64,000 nucleotides of DNA, taken from Flavobacterium reichenbachii. Its GTDB lineage: Bacteria > Bacteroidota > Bacteroidia > Flavobacteriales > Flavobacteriaceae. The position numbers and the translations under genes were made by a program. The stretch is from positions 1 to 64,000 of the forward strand of contig NZ_MUHF01000022.1 in assembly GCF_002217435.1 (NCBI RefSeq), in the 5' to 3' direction. Below, piece after piece: positions 52,913-61,207 of this stretch. The number at the start of each line of letters is the position of its first letter. Position 1 is the first letter of the stretch. The notes beneath the pieces were generated by a model, which saw only the letters and a program-made list of their open reading frames with translations, was not told the DNA's origin and ran no database searches.

Positions 52913-55153
52913 ATGAAAACAAAAGAATTATTAAAAATCAGTTTACGTCAGAATGCTATTTTCATTCCATCAGAAATGATTGTGAATGATACTAAAAATT
53001 TATCAGGAATAACATCGGTTTTTGCAGCCAATGTTTCAAAACTCGGATTTACATTTTCAGAATCGTTATTACACGCTCTAAACAACGTAAATCCGAAATA
53101 TAAAATCGAAGTTTTAGAAGTGCTGAGAGAAGTTTTAGGAACCGATAAAAACTGGACGCCTTTGGTGAAAGAATGGAATATCCCGACAGGAGAATCTGTT
53201 TTGGATCATATTGTGACGTATTTCGGAAATGTTTTTCAAACTAAAAACGGAACTACTTTACAATGCGGACATATTATCCCATTTAATACTTTTCCATTAG
53301 AAAAATACAATGGATGCCCTTTTTGCGGTACTCCGTTTGAATTCGGAAAATTGGAACATATTGGACAATCAAGCAAATTAAAAACGCTTGAATTATGGAA
53401 TGAAAAAGAATTAGAGAACTTTTATACATCTTTATTACAATCAAAAACGGCTTTAGACGCTACTCAGGTAGAAAGTTTAAAAACGGCTATGAAATATTTG
53501 CCTTTGCCAAAAGCAGCAATCACAATGAAGGAAACTTTAATGCTGGTAATTGATCTTTTGATTGAAAACGGTAAAGAAGAGGAAGCGTCTCAATTTTTAA
53601 AAACGCCAACGGATATTTTACGTTATTTATGGTTTAAAAACACCGGTTTATTACAAATTATAGAACCAAAAACGATTGTAAAAAGAGCGTCTAAAAATGG
53701 ACAGCATTTTTTTAATGTTTTAGAGACAAGCGCGCAGGCGAGAATTGCAGCTGCAAAAGATTTGAAACTTAAATATTCCCGAAAAGAATGTTTGATGGTC
53801 GCTTCGTGGCTGAACAATATGGAAATGGAAGTAGAAACAATTTGCGAAATCATGCATCCAAAAAGAGGAATGTGGGTTCGTTTTATCCGTGCTTTGCGTT
53901 TGGCAGAATACAGCAAAAGAAAAGGATTTGAGAAATTGAATTTTTTAATGGATGTATTTTACAACCAGGTTTATGATGTTTGGCAAAGTAAAGTGAACAC
54001 ATCCAGATTGAAATTTGATGCCGATAAAACATTTGCATTGTTAAAACAGCGTCCGGGATTGTTTGCACGTTCATTATTTTCGAATATGCTTTGGTTTGGT
54101 GCAGCCGAAACTATTGCTCATTTTGAAGAAATCATCGATAAAGTTCCAGCGAGATTGGTGTTTACACTAAATATGTACGCGCAAAACTATTTTGATAAAA
54201 AGATCTCAAGAAGTGTAAAACCTTTGGGCGGAACCAATAAACGAATTCAGCCAAATGCTTTATTGGGTTTATATGATGATGAACAGTTAGAAGCCATGAA
54301 AACTCAGATCGAAGAATTATGTCTTTTGGCGATGAAAAAACGATTTGCAGCTGTTCCTAATCCAAACAAAACAATTTTTATCGATCCGCAATTGTTTAAC
54401 ATTCCGGTTTCTATAGGAGACCGAAGTGATACTGTTCAGGATTTGCCGGTTGCTTTAATGGGAACACGTTTCCCGATTGAAGGAAACGAAGTGCGATTGT
54501 TTATGCAATGGGGTAAAGACTTGCCTGCACAGCATTTGGATATGGATTTAAGCTGTCATATTGCATACGAAAACAGTTCAGATATTTGTTCTTTCAGCCG
54601 ATTAAATACCACAGGTTGTCAGCATAGCGGGGATATCCGAAGCATTCCGAATAAAATTGGAACAGCGGAATATATCAACATCAATATTGACGAATTGGCT
54701 AAAGCCAATGCCAAATTTGTAGCTTTTACCTGCAATGCCTACAGCAACGGAAGCATAACGCCAAATTTGGTTGTGGGTTGGATGAACAGCAAATATCCGA
54801 TGAAAATTTCGGAACGAACGGGTGTGGCTTACGATCCGTCGTGTGTAGATCATCAGGTTCGTGTGACACAGAATGTTGCCAAAGGTTTGGTTTTTGGAGT
54901 GTTGGATGTAGCCAAAAGAGAAATCGTTTGGTTAGAGATGACTTTTGGAGGTCAGGTTGTTGGAGGTTTGGATTTTAAAGGAGTTCAGGCATTGTTATCA
55001 AAACTAAAAAGCAAATTGAATATCGGTCGTTTGTTACAGCTTAAAGCGGAAGCTCAAGGCTTGATAATTACCAATGATGTAATTGCCGATGAGGTTTATA
55101 CAGCGCAATGGGCCATGAATCCAGCTGTTGTGACACAATTATTAATAGATTAA
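52913..55153 (+). CDS. MXAN_6230/SCO0854-type RING protein with TerD-like C-terminal domain
   Basis: 746 residues. A small RING-like zinc site is formed by C118, H120, C135 and C138 (CGH-x14-CPFC). A long helical middle (about 160-480) includes basic stretches. The C-terminal part (about 525-690) resembles TerD: VRLFMQWGKDLPAQHLDMDLSCHIAY, HSGDIRSIPNKIGTAEYININ, VVGWM. This family is known from bacterial RNA-repair and stress gene neighbourhoods, and its role there is unresolved. It follows the tRNA-like leader and is the first protein of the island; a terminator-like hairpin follows it. It might bind or scaffold repair substrates. Confidence 0.75.
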   Translation: MKTKELLKISLRQNAIFIPSEMIVNDTKNLSGITSVFAANVSKLGFTFSESLLHALNNVNPKYKIEVLEVLREVLGTDKNWTPLVKEWNIPTGESVLDHIVTYFGNVFQTKNGTTLQCGHIIPFNTFPLEKYNGCPFCGTPFEFGKLEHIGQSSKLKTLELWNEKELENFYTSLLQSKTALDATQVESLKTAMKYLPLPKAAITMKETLMLVIDLLIENGKEEEASQFLKTPTDILRYLWFKNTGLLQIIEPKTIVKRASKNGQHFFNVLETSAQARIAAAKDLKLKYSRKECLMVASWLNNMEMEVETICEIMHPKRGMWVRFIRALRLAEYSKRKGFEKLNFLMDVFYNQVYDVWQSKVNTSRLKFDADKTFALLKQRPGLFARSLFSNMLWFGAAETIAHFEEIIDKVPARLVFTLNMYAQNYFDKKISRSVKPLGGTNKRIQPNALLGLYDDEQLEAMKTQIEELCLLAMKKRFAAVPNPNKTIFIDPQLFNIPVSIGDRSDTVQDLPVALMGTRFPIEGNEVRLFMQWGKDLPAQHLDMDLSCHIAYENSSDICSFSRLNTTGCQHSGDIRSIPNKIGTAEYININIDELAKANAKFVAFTCNAYSNGSITPNLVVGWMNSKYPMKISERTGVAYDPSCVDHQVRVTQNVAKGLVFGVLDVAKREIVWLEMTFGGQVVGGLDFKGVQALLSKLKSKLNIGRLLQLKAEAQGLIITNDVIADEVYTAQWAMNPAVVTQLLID

Positions 55154-55156
55154 TTT

Positions 55157-55194
55157 TAAACCACGGATTCTTAAACAGGTTCGTGGTTTTTCAC
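55157..55194 (+). terminator. Hairpin after the RING/TerD gene (possible attenuator)
   Basis: AAACCACG / CGTGGTTT with an 18-nt loop and TTTTTC. It lies in the gap before the SUKH-like gene, so it may reduce rather than end transcription of the downstream genes. Confidence 0.65.
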
Positions 55195-55209
55195 TTTTAA
55201 AATTAAATT

Positions 55210-55752
55210 ATGCTGACAATCAAAGATATAAAGTACAAAGCCGAAAAGAAATTTAAAACAATAAAGATTAGAAATGATGTTTGGGGATTTCAAATACAGC
55301 GAAATACTAAATTTATAAAGGGAATCAGCAGAAAAAACATTGATAAATTACAGCTATTGTTCGGATTTGATTTTCCCTGGGATTACAGAGAAATGCTTTT
55401 AATTATTGGCGGATTAGATACAGATGAGATTTCTATTGATCCAGACGGAGAAGATGAAGTTGAATTTCATAATTTTTTTTATCAATACCCAAGAGATATA
55501 GAAAAAGTACAGCATGTGCTTGAAGATATAAAAACAAATATAATGTTTGCAGAAGAAGCTTTAACCCAAGCTGGATTTGATGTTTCTAAAATCGTTGGAT
55601 ATATTCCCATTTATTACCTCAGAGTACTTGTTGTTTTCGAAAATAAAAATCTTTCTCCGGTTATTTCAGTTTGTGGCAGCGATATAATTGTATATGGGAA
55701 TGATTTGAAAGAGTATCTAAAGAATGAATTTTGCAGAAATCCTAATAACTAA
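55210..55752 (+). CDS. SUKH/SMI1-KNR4-like protein
   Basis: 180 residues. Typical features are the central FGFDFPWDYREMLLIIGGLD (SUKH FPxxYxxFLxxxNGG pattern), an acidic EISIDPDGEDEVEF loop, IPIYYLRVLVVFENKNLSPVISVCGSDIIVYGNDLKEYLKNEF at the end. SUKH proteins are common immunity or chaperone-like proteins. Here it lies in an RNA-repair operon without a toxin beside it. It is followed 2 nt later by the first nucleotidyltransferase-like gene, so they are certainly co-transcribed. Confidence 0.7.
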   Translation: MLTIKDIKYKAEKKFKTIKIRNDVWGFQIQRNTKFIKGISRKNIDKLQLLFGFDFPWDYREMLLIIGGLDTDEISIDPDGEDEVEFHNFFYQYPRDIEKVQHVLEDIKTNIMFAEEALTQAGFDVSKIVGYIPIYYLRVLVVFENKNLSPVISVCGSDIIVYGNDLKEYLKNEFCRNPNN

Positions 55753-55754
55753 AC

Positions 55755-56525
55755 ATGAAAACTACATTTCCATATCCCTATTACATTTACGGTTCTGAAG
55801 ATTCTACAGACCAAGACGTAATTATTATCATTCCTAAAGAAGAAATGCCCGAAACGCAGGAAGAACGAAAAAACAAAGTTCTTTTTCTTTTGAAAGAATA
55901 TAATCTGAATTGGAATGCAACTTTTGCAGTAATAGAAAACGGAAAAATCACAGATACTATTTACACCAAATCGTGGATTGATTCGCTCAATAATGCATTG
56001 CTGGAAACGTATTTTCTGCATGCACAAAAGCACGAGTTATTAGTAAGAGAAAAGCATGTTAGAAATAAAACACTGGCGATTTATAAAGCAGTTCGCACCG
56101 TTTTGACGCTATTGACAAGAACAGAATACAGAACGCAGATTCGGCCAATTTTAAAAGGAATCCACGATTTTAATTTAAAACTGGAAGCACTTTGTAAAGT
56201 CGATTTTACTGCTGTTTCAGAGTTCAATCAAAAAAACACAGCAGACGCTGATATTTGGAAAATCATCGCTTTTTATGTCGGACAGAACATTGCTCTGATT
56301 GAAAATGATATTGAGATTTATACGAAAAAGAATTTGGTAAAAACGTTTCCAGATTTAGAGCCTTTTATTTATAGAAAAGAAATTACAGCAACTGAAAAAA
56401 TAGTTTTACAACAATACATAAACCGCTGGTTAAAGCTTCTTAATAATTTCGGTACGTTTCGATCTGAAAATGGATTTTTAATTTGTAAAGAAGAAAAAAT
56501 CGATATGCTGAACGAAAAATTTTAA
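55755..56525 (+). CDS. Nucleotidyltransferase-like protein A
   Basis: 256 residues. The N-terminus IYGSEDSTDQDVIIII has the pattern hGS-x4-DxDhhh of the pol-beta nucleotidyltransferase superfamily (G13, S14, D19, D21). The C-terminal two thirds are helical, with TVLTLLTRTEYRTQIRPILKGI and IAFYVGQNIALIEND. It is paralogous to the next protein: both share GSExS, TEYR and the AF-x2-GQ-x2 helix. Probable role: adding or removing nucleotides at RNA ends. The fold is inferred from one motif. Confidence 0.6.
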   Translation: MKTTFPYPYYIYGSEDSTDQDVIIIIPKEEMPETQEERKNKVLFLLKEYNLNWNATFAVIENGKITDTIYTKSWIDSLNNALLETYFLHAQKHELLVREKHVRNKTLAIYKAVRTVLTLLTRTEYRTQIRPILKGIHDFNLKLEALCKVDFTAVSEFNQKNTADADIWKIIAFYVGQNIALIENDIEIYTKKNLVKTFPDLEPFIYRKEITATEKIVLQQYINRWLKLLNNFGTFRSENGFLICKEEKIDMLNEKF

Positions 56526-56528
56526 ACG

Positions 56529-57260
56529 ATGAAAAAAACGCCTGTCTATCAAATATTTGGTTCTGAAAATTCGCTCGATGTTGATGTGGTTTTCTTTGTT
56601 GAAGAAATGCCTGAAACAATCTTGGAAAAACTTTCATTAGCAAAAGAACTTACGCAATCTACAGCATTAAATTATCCTGAAAAAGTGATTAATGCCAATC
56701 TTGCTGTTTGTCAAAATGGTCATTTAGTTGAGGTTTACAAAGGCACAACCGACGAATTGAATAATTCCTTGTTTTATACGTACGATTTTCATCAACAGCA
56801 CTATAACAATAAGATCAATATACTTTTAAAAAGAGATGTTGATTTGAAATTTTTGAGAAGCACCCGAATGATTTTATCTTTTTTGAGTAAAACAGAATAC
56901 CGTGCTGCCATAAAAAATGCTTTAAAAAGTGATTTAAAGGAAAAAATTCAAACTTTAGAAAAAATTGATCTAAATGAGATTTCTTCTTTCGGGAGAAATA
57001 CAAACCAACAAGATGTTTTAAAATCAATAGCGTTCCAGCTTGGGCAGTCAATTTTACTTGACGGAGGGAAAGAAGTTTATACAAAAAATGATATTGCGGA
57101 AAGTTTTCCGGAGTTAGAAAAATATCTGTTCAGGGAGCAGCATACGGATAATGAAAATTTACAGCAATACCTTTTAAAATTTGTCGAGATACTTAAAAAC
57201 AGAATGCCAAAAATGCGAAAGTTTTTAGAATACAAGTACGAAGAAATTAATAATTTTTAA
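56529..57260 (+). CDS. Nucleotidyltransferase-like protein B (paralogue of A)
   Basis: 243 residues. IFGSENSLDVDVVFFV repeats the GS-x4-DxD pattern (G11, S12, D17, D19). MILSFLSKTEYRAAIKNAL and SIAFQLGQSILLDGGKEVYTKNDIAESFPELEKYLFRE align with protein A. It begins 3 nt after A, so the pair arose by tandem duplication and may form a heterodimer. Its stop codon touches the P3 operator. No biochemical assignment is possible. Confidence 0.6.
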   Translation: MKKTPVYQIFGSENSLDVDVVFFVEEMPETILEKLSLAKELTQSTALNYPEKVINANLAVCQNGHLVEVYKGTTDELNNSLFYTYDFHQQHYNNKINILLKRDVDLKFLRSTRMILSFLSKTEYRAAIKNALKSDLKEKIQTLEKIDLNEISSFGRNTNQQDVLKSIAFQLGQSILLDGGKEVYTKNDIAESFPELEKYLFREQHTDNENLQQYLLKFVEILKNRMPKMRKFLEYKYEEINNF

Positions 57261-57298
57261 CTGCGCAAAATAACTGCGCAGTAGTTTTTGAATCTTTG
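57260..57298 (+). promoter_or_regulatory. P3: operator IR plus -7 element of the RNA ligase gene
   Basis: CTGCGCA (57261-57267), AAATAAC, TGCGCAG (57275-57281), a perfect inverted repeat; 9 nt later AATCTTTG (57291-57298). The start would be about 10 nt before the ATG at 57316. Confidence 0.75.
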
Positions 57299-57315
57299 TT
57301 TAAAGATTAGAACAC

Positions 57316-58332
57316 ATGAATACAGTACTTTTAAACGAAATGATTTCTAAAAATTATATCAGAGTTAACAAACACCCTGAATATGATTTATATATTTATA
57401 ATTATACTCAAAATGCTCAATTTGAGCGTATTTGGAATGAAGTAACTTTGGCGTGCCGAGGTTTGATTTTAGACGAAAAAGGAAATGTAATTGCAAGACC
57501 TTTTCCTAAGTTTTTCAATTTGGGTGAAATAGAAAATCAAATGCTTCCTGACACAACTTTTGAAGTCTATGATAAAATGGATGGATCGCTTGGAATTTTG
57601 TACTGGATCAACGATGTGCCTTTTATGGCAAGCCGAGGTTCTTTTGCAAGCGAGCAATCAGACAAAGCAAATGAAATGCTGCAGGGGAAATACAGAAATT
57701 CTTGGTCACTTTTGGATAAAAATAAAACCTATTTGTTTGAAATTATTTATCCAGAAAATAGAATTGTATTAGATTATGGCGCATCAGAAGAGTTGGTTTT
57801 GCTGGCTGTTGTCGATACAGATTCCGGAGAAGAATTTCCTCTTGAAGATGTTGGTTTTCCTATGGTTGAAAAATACGATGGAATCAAAGATATTCTGACT
57901 TTAAAAGAAATGGAACTTGCTAACAAAGAAGGTTTTATCATTAAATACGCGAACAATTTCCGTGTAAAAATTAAATTTGATGAATACTTTCGTTTGCACC
58001 GAATCATTACTCAGGTTTCTAATTTGAATATCTGGGAATATTTAAAAGCAAATCAATCCTTTGAAGAAATTCTGGAACGCGTTCCCGATGAATTTTTTGA
58101 TTGGGTAAAACAAACCAAAAACGATTTAGAAAACCATTATTCAGCAATCGAAAATCAATGTAAAATCGATTTTAAAGTTTTGGAATCTAGAAAAGAAACG
58201 GCTTCGTATTTTTTAACTTGTAAATATTCAAGAATATTATTTGCGATGCTGGATAACAGAGATTATTCGGAATTTATCTGGAAAACAATTCGCCCAAAAT
58301 TTGAAAAACCGTTTAATAGAGAAGAAGAATAA
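57316..58332 (+). CDS. T4 Rnl1 (RnlA)-family RNA ligase
   Basis: 338 residues. Nucleotidyltransferase motifs are all visible: I, YDKMDGS (adenylated Lys87); Ia, ASRGSF (105-110); III, YLFEIIYP (139-146); IV, EGFIIKY (205-211); V, VKIKF (217-221). It seals 5'-phosphate to 3'-OH RNA ends with ATP; T4 Rnl1 repairs tRNA cut in the anticodon loop. Length is near the T4 enzyme (374 aa). It has its own operator-controlled promoter. In this island it would act after the Pnkp-type kinase-phosphatase has healed the ends. Confidence 0.92.
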   Translation: MNTVLLNEMISKNYIRVNKHPEYDLYIYNYTQNAQFERIWNEVTLACRGLILDEKGNVIARPFPKFFNLGEIENQMLPDTTFEVYDKMDGSLGILYWINDVPFMASRGSFASEQSDKANEMLQGKYRNSWSLLDKNKTYLFEIIYPENRIVLDYGASEELVLLAVVDTDSGEEFPLEDVGFPMVEKYDGIKDILTLKEMELANKEGFIIKYANNFRVKIKFDEYFRLHRIITQVSNLNIWEYLKANQSFEEILERVPDEFFDWVKQTKNDLENHYSAIENQCKIDFKVLESRKETASYFLTCKYSRILFAMLDNRDYSEFIWKTIRPKFEKPFNREEE

Positions 58333-58350
58333 ACTGTTTGGAGTAATTAT

Positions 58351-58490
58351 TTTTAACACATAGAAACATAGATTTTAGACTTTAACAAAAAAGATAAAAG
58401 AAAAAACTAGTTTTCACACATAGCTATGTGCATTGAAACAAGTGAAACGTCTTTACCCGTAAAGAAGAGCTATGAATCTATGTGTTAAAA
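58351..58490. repeat. Dispersed intergenic repeat, copy 2
   Basis: The left end TTTTAACACATAGAAACATAG and the right end CTATGTGTTAAAA are inverted; the inside holds CACATAGCTATGTG and AAACAAGTGAAAC. Compared with copy 1 (7057-7194) the inner block is inverted. It sits between the RNA ligase stop and P4. Confidence 0.65.
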
Positions 58491-58513
58491 TTGAAAAATA
58501 AAAATAATTTCAA

Positions 58514-58552
58514 ACTGCGCAAAATGACTGCGCAGTGACAAAGTTATATTTG
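58514..58552 (+). promoter_or_regulatory. P4: operator IR plus -7 element of hen1
   Basis: CTGCGCA (58515-58521), AAATGAC, TGCGCAG (58529-58535), then 9 nt and TATATTTG (58545-58552), a perfect -7 element. The ATG follows at 58572. Confidence 0.78.
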
Positions 58553-58571
58553 TCAAACAAAAATAAATGCC

Positions 58572-59849
58572 ATGATTATAAAACTTAAATCAGAAAATAA
58601 ATACTTTTTAGATATTCTTTACAAGAACCCAAATACCGATCAGGGTTTGTATTTGAAAGAATTGAAAAATGGGATTTTAATTGGAAATGTAATTGCCGAA
58701 AACGAATATCACTGTGTCTTTTTGGATGGTAAAAACAGTTATCTGCCGGAGGAAGGAAATCAAATCGATTTTCAGAGCTACTGCAGTCCGTTACTGGCAT
58801 TAAACATTGCAACTGAGTTTTTTAATCATTTGTATAAAGAAAACAGCGTTTTAGACGAGACAATAATTTCCTGGCTGGATAAAAATTACGCTGAAGTGGA
58901 TACCGAAAAATGTACCATCGAAGTTCCTACTTTTTTTCTTGACTCCAGTTGGTATAAAAACGAAAAATACCTTTTGTCTAAATATATTGACGGAATTACT
59001 TTAGTGAATAAAATGGGTAACAATTACGAATTAAAGATTGAAGGCGCAACGGTAAGAGAAGCGGTTCAAAAATTCTCTTTGGTAGCATTATTTACACATT
59101 TTACCAACAGATATGCGGTATATACTTTTATCGATGATTATTTCATTCAGAAGCATATTACGATGTTTACCAATCTTAGTGGAATTCCGTATTTTGTATT
59201 TTATCTTTTTATCAAGAGAATTATGCGTTCGCCGATTCAGTTTGAAAAATTTAAACCGCAGTTAGAAGCCTATTTTAAAAGTGAAGTGCAATTTGTTTTT
59301 ACCGATACACACCAATCCAGAAAAGAATTCATCTGCAGTAAAATCAATTTTGAGGAACCTGTTTTGGATTTTGGCTGCGGTGAATTGCAGTATTTTAAAT
59401 TACTGAATAAGCGAGGCTTTACAGAGGAATATTATGCTTATGATGAGGTTGATTTTAAGCATGTTGCAGATAAAATTCAGTCGTTAGAAAAAGCAGACAA
59501 TTTAGTGTGGATTAAAAACCTAGAGGAACTTAAAGGTTTTGAAAACCAGATTATTTTAAGTGAAGTTATTGAGCACAACTCTCTAGAAGAAGCAAAATCG
59601 TTGTTGATCTGGATTCGTGATAATACCAATTTTACCCAATTATTTGTGACAACGCCAGATAAAGATTTTAATGTGAATTATGAATTGACAGAAGAATTCA
59701 GGCACGACGATCATGATTTCGAATTATCAAATGCAGAATTTGTAAAACTGATCGAGGAGATTTTTCCAAATCCGAAAAATTTCTACGGAGTAGGAGATTG
59801 TGTAAAAGGAGTTTATCCGACAAGTGCGGTAATCATTCAAAAAAAGTAA
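58572..59849 (+). CDS. hen1: Hen1-type 3'-terminal RNA ribose 2'-O-methyltransferase
   Basis: 425 residues. An N-terminal domain (about 1-240) precedes the methyltransferase: SAM motif DFGCGE (266-271), metal-binding EVIEH (E331, E334, H335) and RHDDH (H378, H381), the Hen1 signature for Mn2+-dependent 2'-O-methylation. Bacterial Hen1 works with Pnkp to mark the repaired RNA so that the nuclease cannot recut it. The next gene encodes a Pnkp-type ligase 3 nt downstream. The partner N-terminal domain fits the known ligase-activating region. Confidence 0.9.
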   Translation: MIIKLKSENKYFLDILYKNPNTDQGLYLKELKNGILIGNVIAENEYHCVFLDGKNSYLPEEGNQIDFQSYCSPLLALNIATEFFNHLYKENSVLDETIISWLDKNYAEVDTEKCTIEVPTFFLDSSWYKNEKYLLSKYIDGITLVNKMGNNYELKIEGATVREAVQKFSLVALFTHFTNRYAVYTFIDDYFIQKHITMFTNLSGIPYFVFYLFIKRIMRSPIQFEKFKPQLEAYFKSEVQFVFTDTHQSRKEFICSKINFEEPVLDFGCGELQYFKLLNKRGFTEEYYAYDEVDFKHVADKIQSLEKADNLVWIKNLEELKGFENQIILSEVIEHNSLEEAKSLLIWIRDNTNFTQLFVTTPDKDFNVNYELTEEFRHDDHDFELSNAEFVKLIEEIFPNPKNFYGVGDCVKGVYPTSAVIIQKK

Positions 59850-59852
59850 AAA

Positions 59853-61037
59853 ATGTTAGACTACAAAGTAAGAAATAGAATAGAATGGTTTTGCAAAAAT
59901 AAAATCAATGATTTTTCGCCAACCATTTCTCCGGCTCCAAAAAGCAAATCAAGAAACGAAATCGAAAGTATAGAAGAAGCGGTTGATTACTATTTAAAAA
60001 ATGGCGTTACAGCATTTGTGGTTCAAAAAAAATACATGGGTTCGTATTGTACCATTTATTTAAAAAGAAATCTCGAAGAAACGTATTTTGTTTCCAGAAA
60101 TGGTTTCAAAATGGATCATATTGATGTAGAAAAAGCGATAAACAGTTTGAAGGAGCTGCATGCTAAAATGTTAGCTGCTTTTCCGGATTTTGACACTCTT
60201 TTGTTAGCTTCAGAATTATTGCCATGGAAAGTTTTGGGAGCAGGATTAATTGAAAAAGAATTCACCGGTTATTATGATGCTTTGCAAACACACAATTCGT
60301 ATCTGAAAACTTCTGGATTGCTGGAGAAATTGACTGCGGTAAAAAATGAGGAATCTTTTACAGCTTATATCTCAGATAAAAAACAGCTTACCAGAAAAGA
60401 GTTTGGCAGTAAACATAAATCGCATATTGTTCGCCAGTACGATGCTTTGCAGGCTGTAAAAATTCCGGATTTAGAAAAACAACAAGAATCATTAAATGTT
60501 TTCAAAAACCAGATTGATACTTTTGGAATTGAAGCAGCACTTTATTTTAAGCCTTTTACGATTTTAAAAGAGGTAAAAATTTCAGGAGAAGAAGTATTGC
60601 CAAACAGTAATCTGACTTATGAATTGGTAAATGAAGACGCATTTTTGCATTTAGAAATTACGGCTTCAAACAGAGAAGAAAAGCTAAAAGAAATTTATGC
60701 TTTTTTTGAAAAACTGACCGGAGCAAATGAGGAAGGAATCATGATAAAACCGGTTCAGAATTACATTAAAAATCTGCCTCCATGTTTTAAAGTCAGAAAC
60801 AACAATTATCTGACGATGATTTACGGAGTAAATTTCCATCAGGATTTTGATCATTATTTCGAAAAAAGAAATGTAAAAAAGAAGATGGAACAATCGATAA
60901 ACGGTTGGGAAATCAATCAGAAGATGCTTCAGATTCCGTATAAAGATTTAGAAGAAGAAAATTATTTGATGCGTTTATTGCTCTTAAAAAGAATAAATAA
61001 CGAAGAAATAGAAAAAACATTAGATCCAAGATTGTAA
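59853..61037 (+). CDS. Pnkp-type RNA ligase (stand-alone ligase module)
   Basis: 394 residues. Motif I KYMGS (K60) with QKKYMGSYC matches the bacterial Pnkp ligase domain (EKHMGS). Motif IV EGIMIKP and motif V CFKVRNNNYLTMIYG (FKVR) are near the C-terminus. In typical bacterial Pnkp the ligase is the third domain of one chain; here it is separate and the kinase-phosphatase is a different gene. So the complex is split but complete. It follows hen1 at 3 nt spacing. Confidence 0.85.
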   Translation: MLDYKVRNRIEWFCKNKINDFSPTISPAPKSKSRNEIESIEEAVDYYLKNGVTAFVVQKKYMGSYCTIYLKRNLEETYFVSRNGFKMDHIDVEKAINSLKELHAKMLAAFPDFDTLLLASELLPWKVLGAGLIEKEFTGYYDALQTHNSYLKTSGLLEKLTAVKNEESFTAYISDKKQLTRKEFGSKHKSHIVRQYDALQAVKIPDLEKQQESLNVFKNQIDTFGIEAALYFKPFTILKEVKISGEEVLPNSNLTYELVNEDAFLHLEITASNREEKLKEIYAFFEKLTGANEEGIMIKPVQNYIKNLPPCFKVRNNNYLTMIYGVNFHQDFDHYFEKRNVKKKMEQSINGWEINQKMLQIPYKDLEEENYLMRLLLLKRINNEEIEKTLDPRL

Positions 61038-61041
61038 AATT

Positions 61042-61113
61042 TAGTCATAAAGTCATAAAGTCATAAAGTCAAAAGTCATAAAGTCGAAAGTTAGAAAGTC
61101 AAAAGATGGAAAG
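61042..61113 (+). repeat. Tandem CATAAAGT repeats
   Basis: TCATAAAG occurs at least four times in a row, then degenerates (TCGAAAG, TTAGAAAG, TCAAAAG). A second run of related ACTTTAAGACTTTAGAC lies at 61159-61180. It fills the spacer before the kinase-phosphatase gene and looks like a slippage-prone low-complexity tract. Confidence 0.7.
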
Positions 61114-61207
61114 CCATTGCCAATATTAATTTTGTACTGTTTTGGTTTATTTTGCTGGACTTTAAGACTTTAGACTTTGGAATTTAAGACTTAAAAAAAA
61201 TATTATA

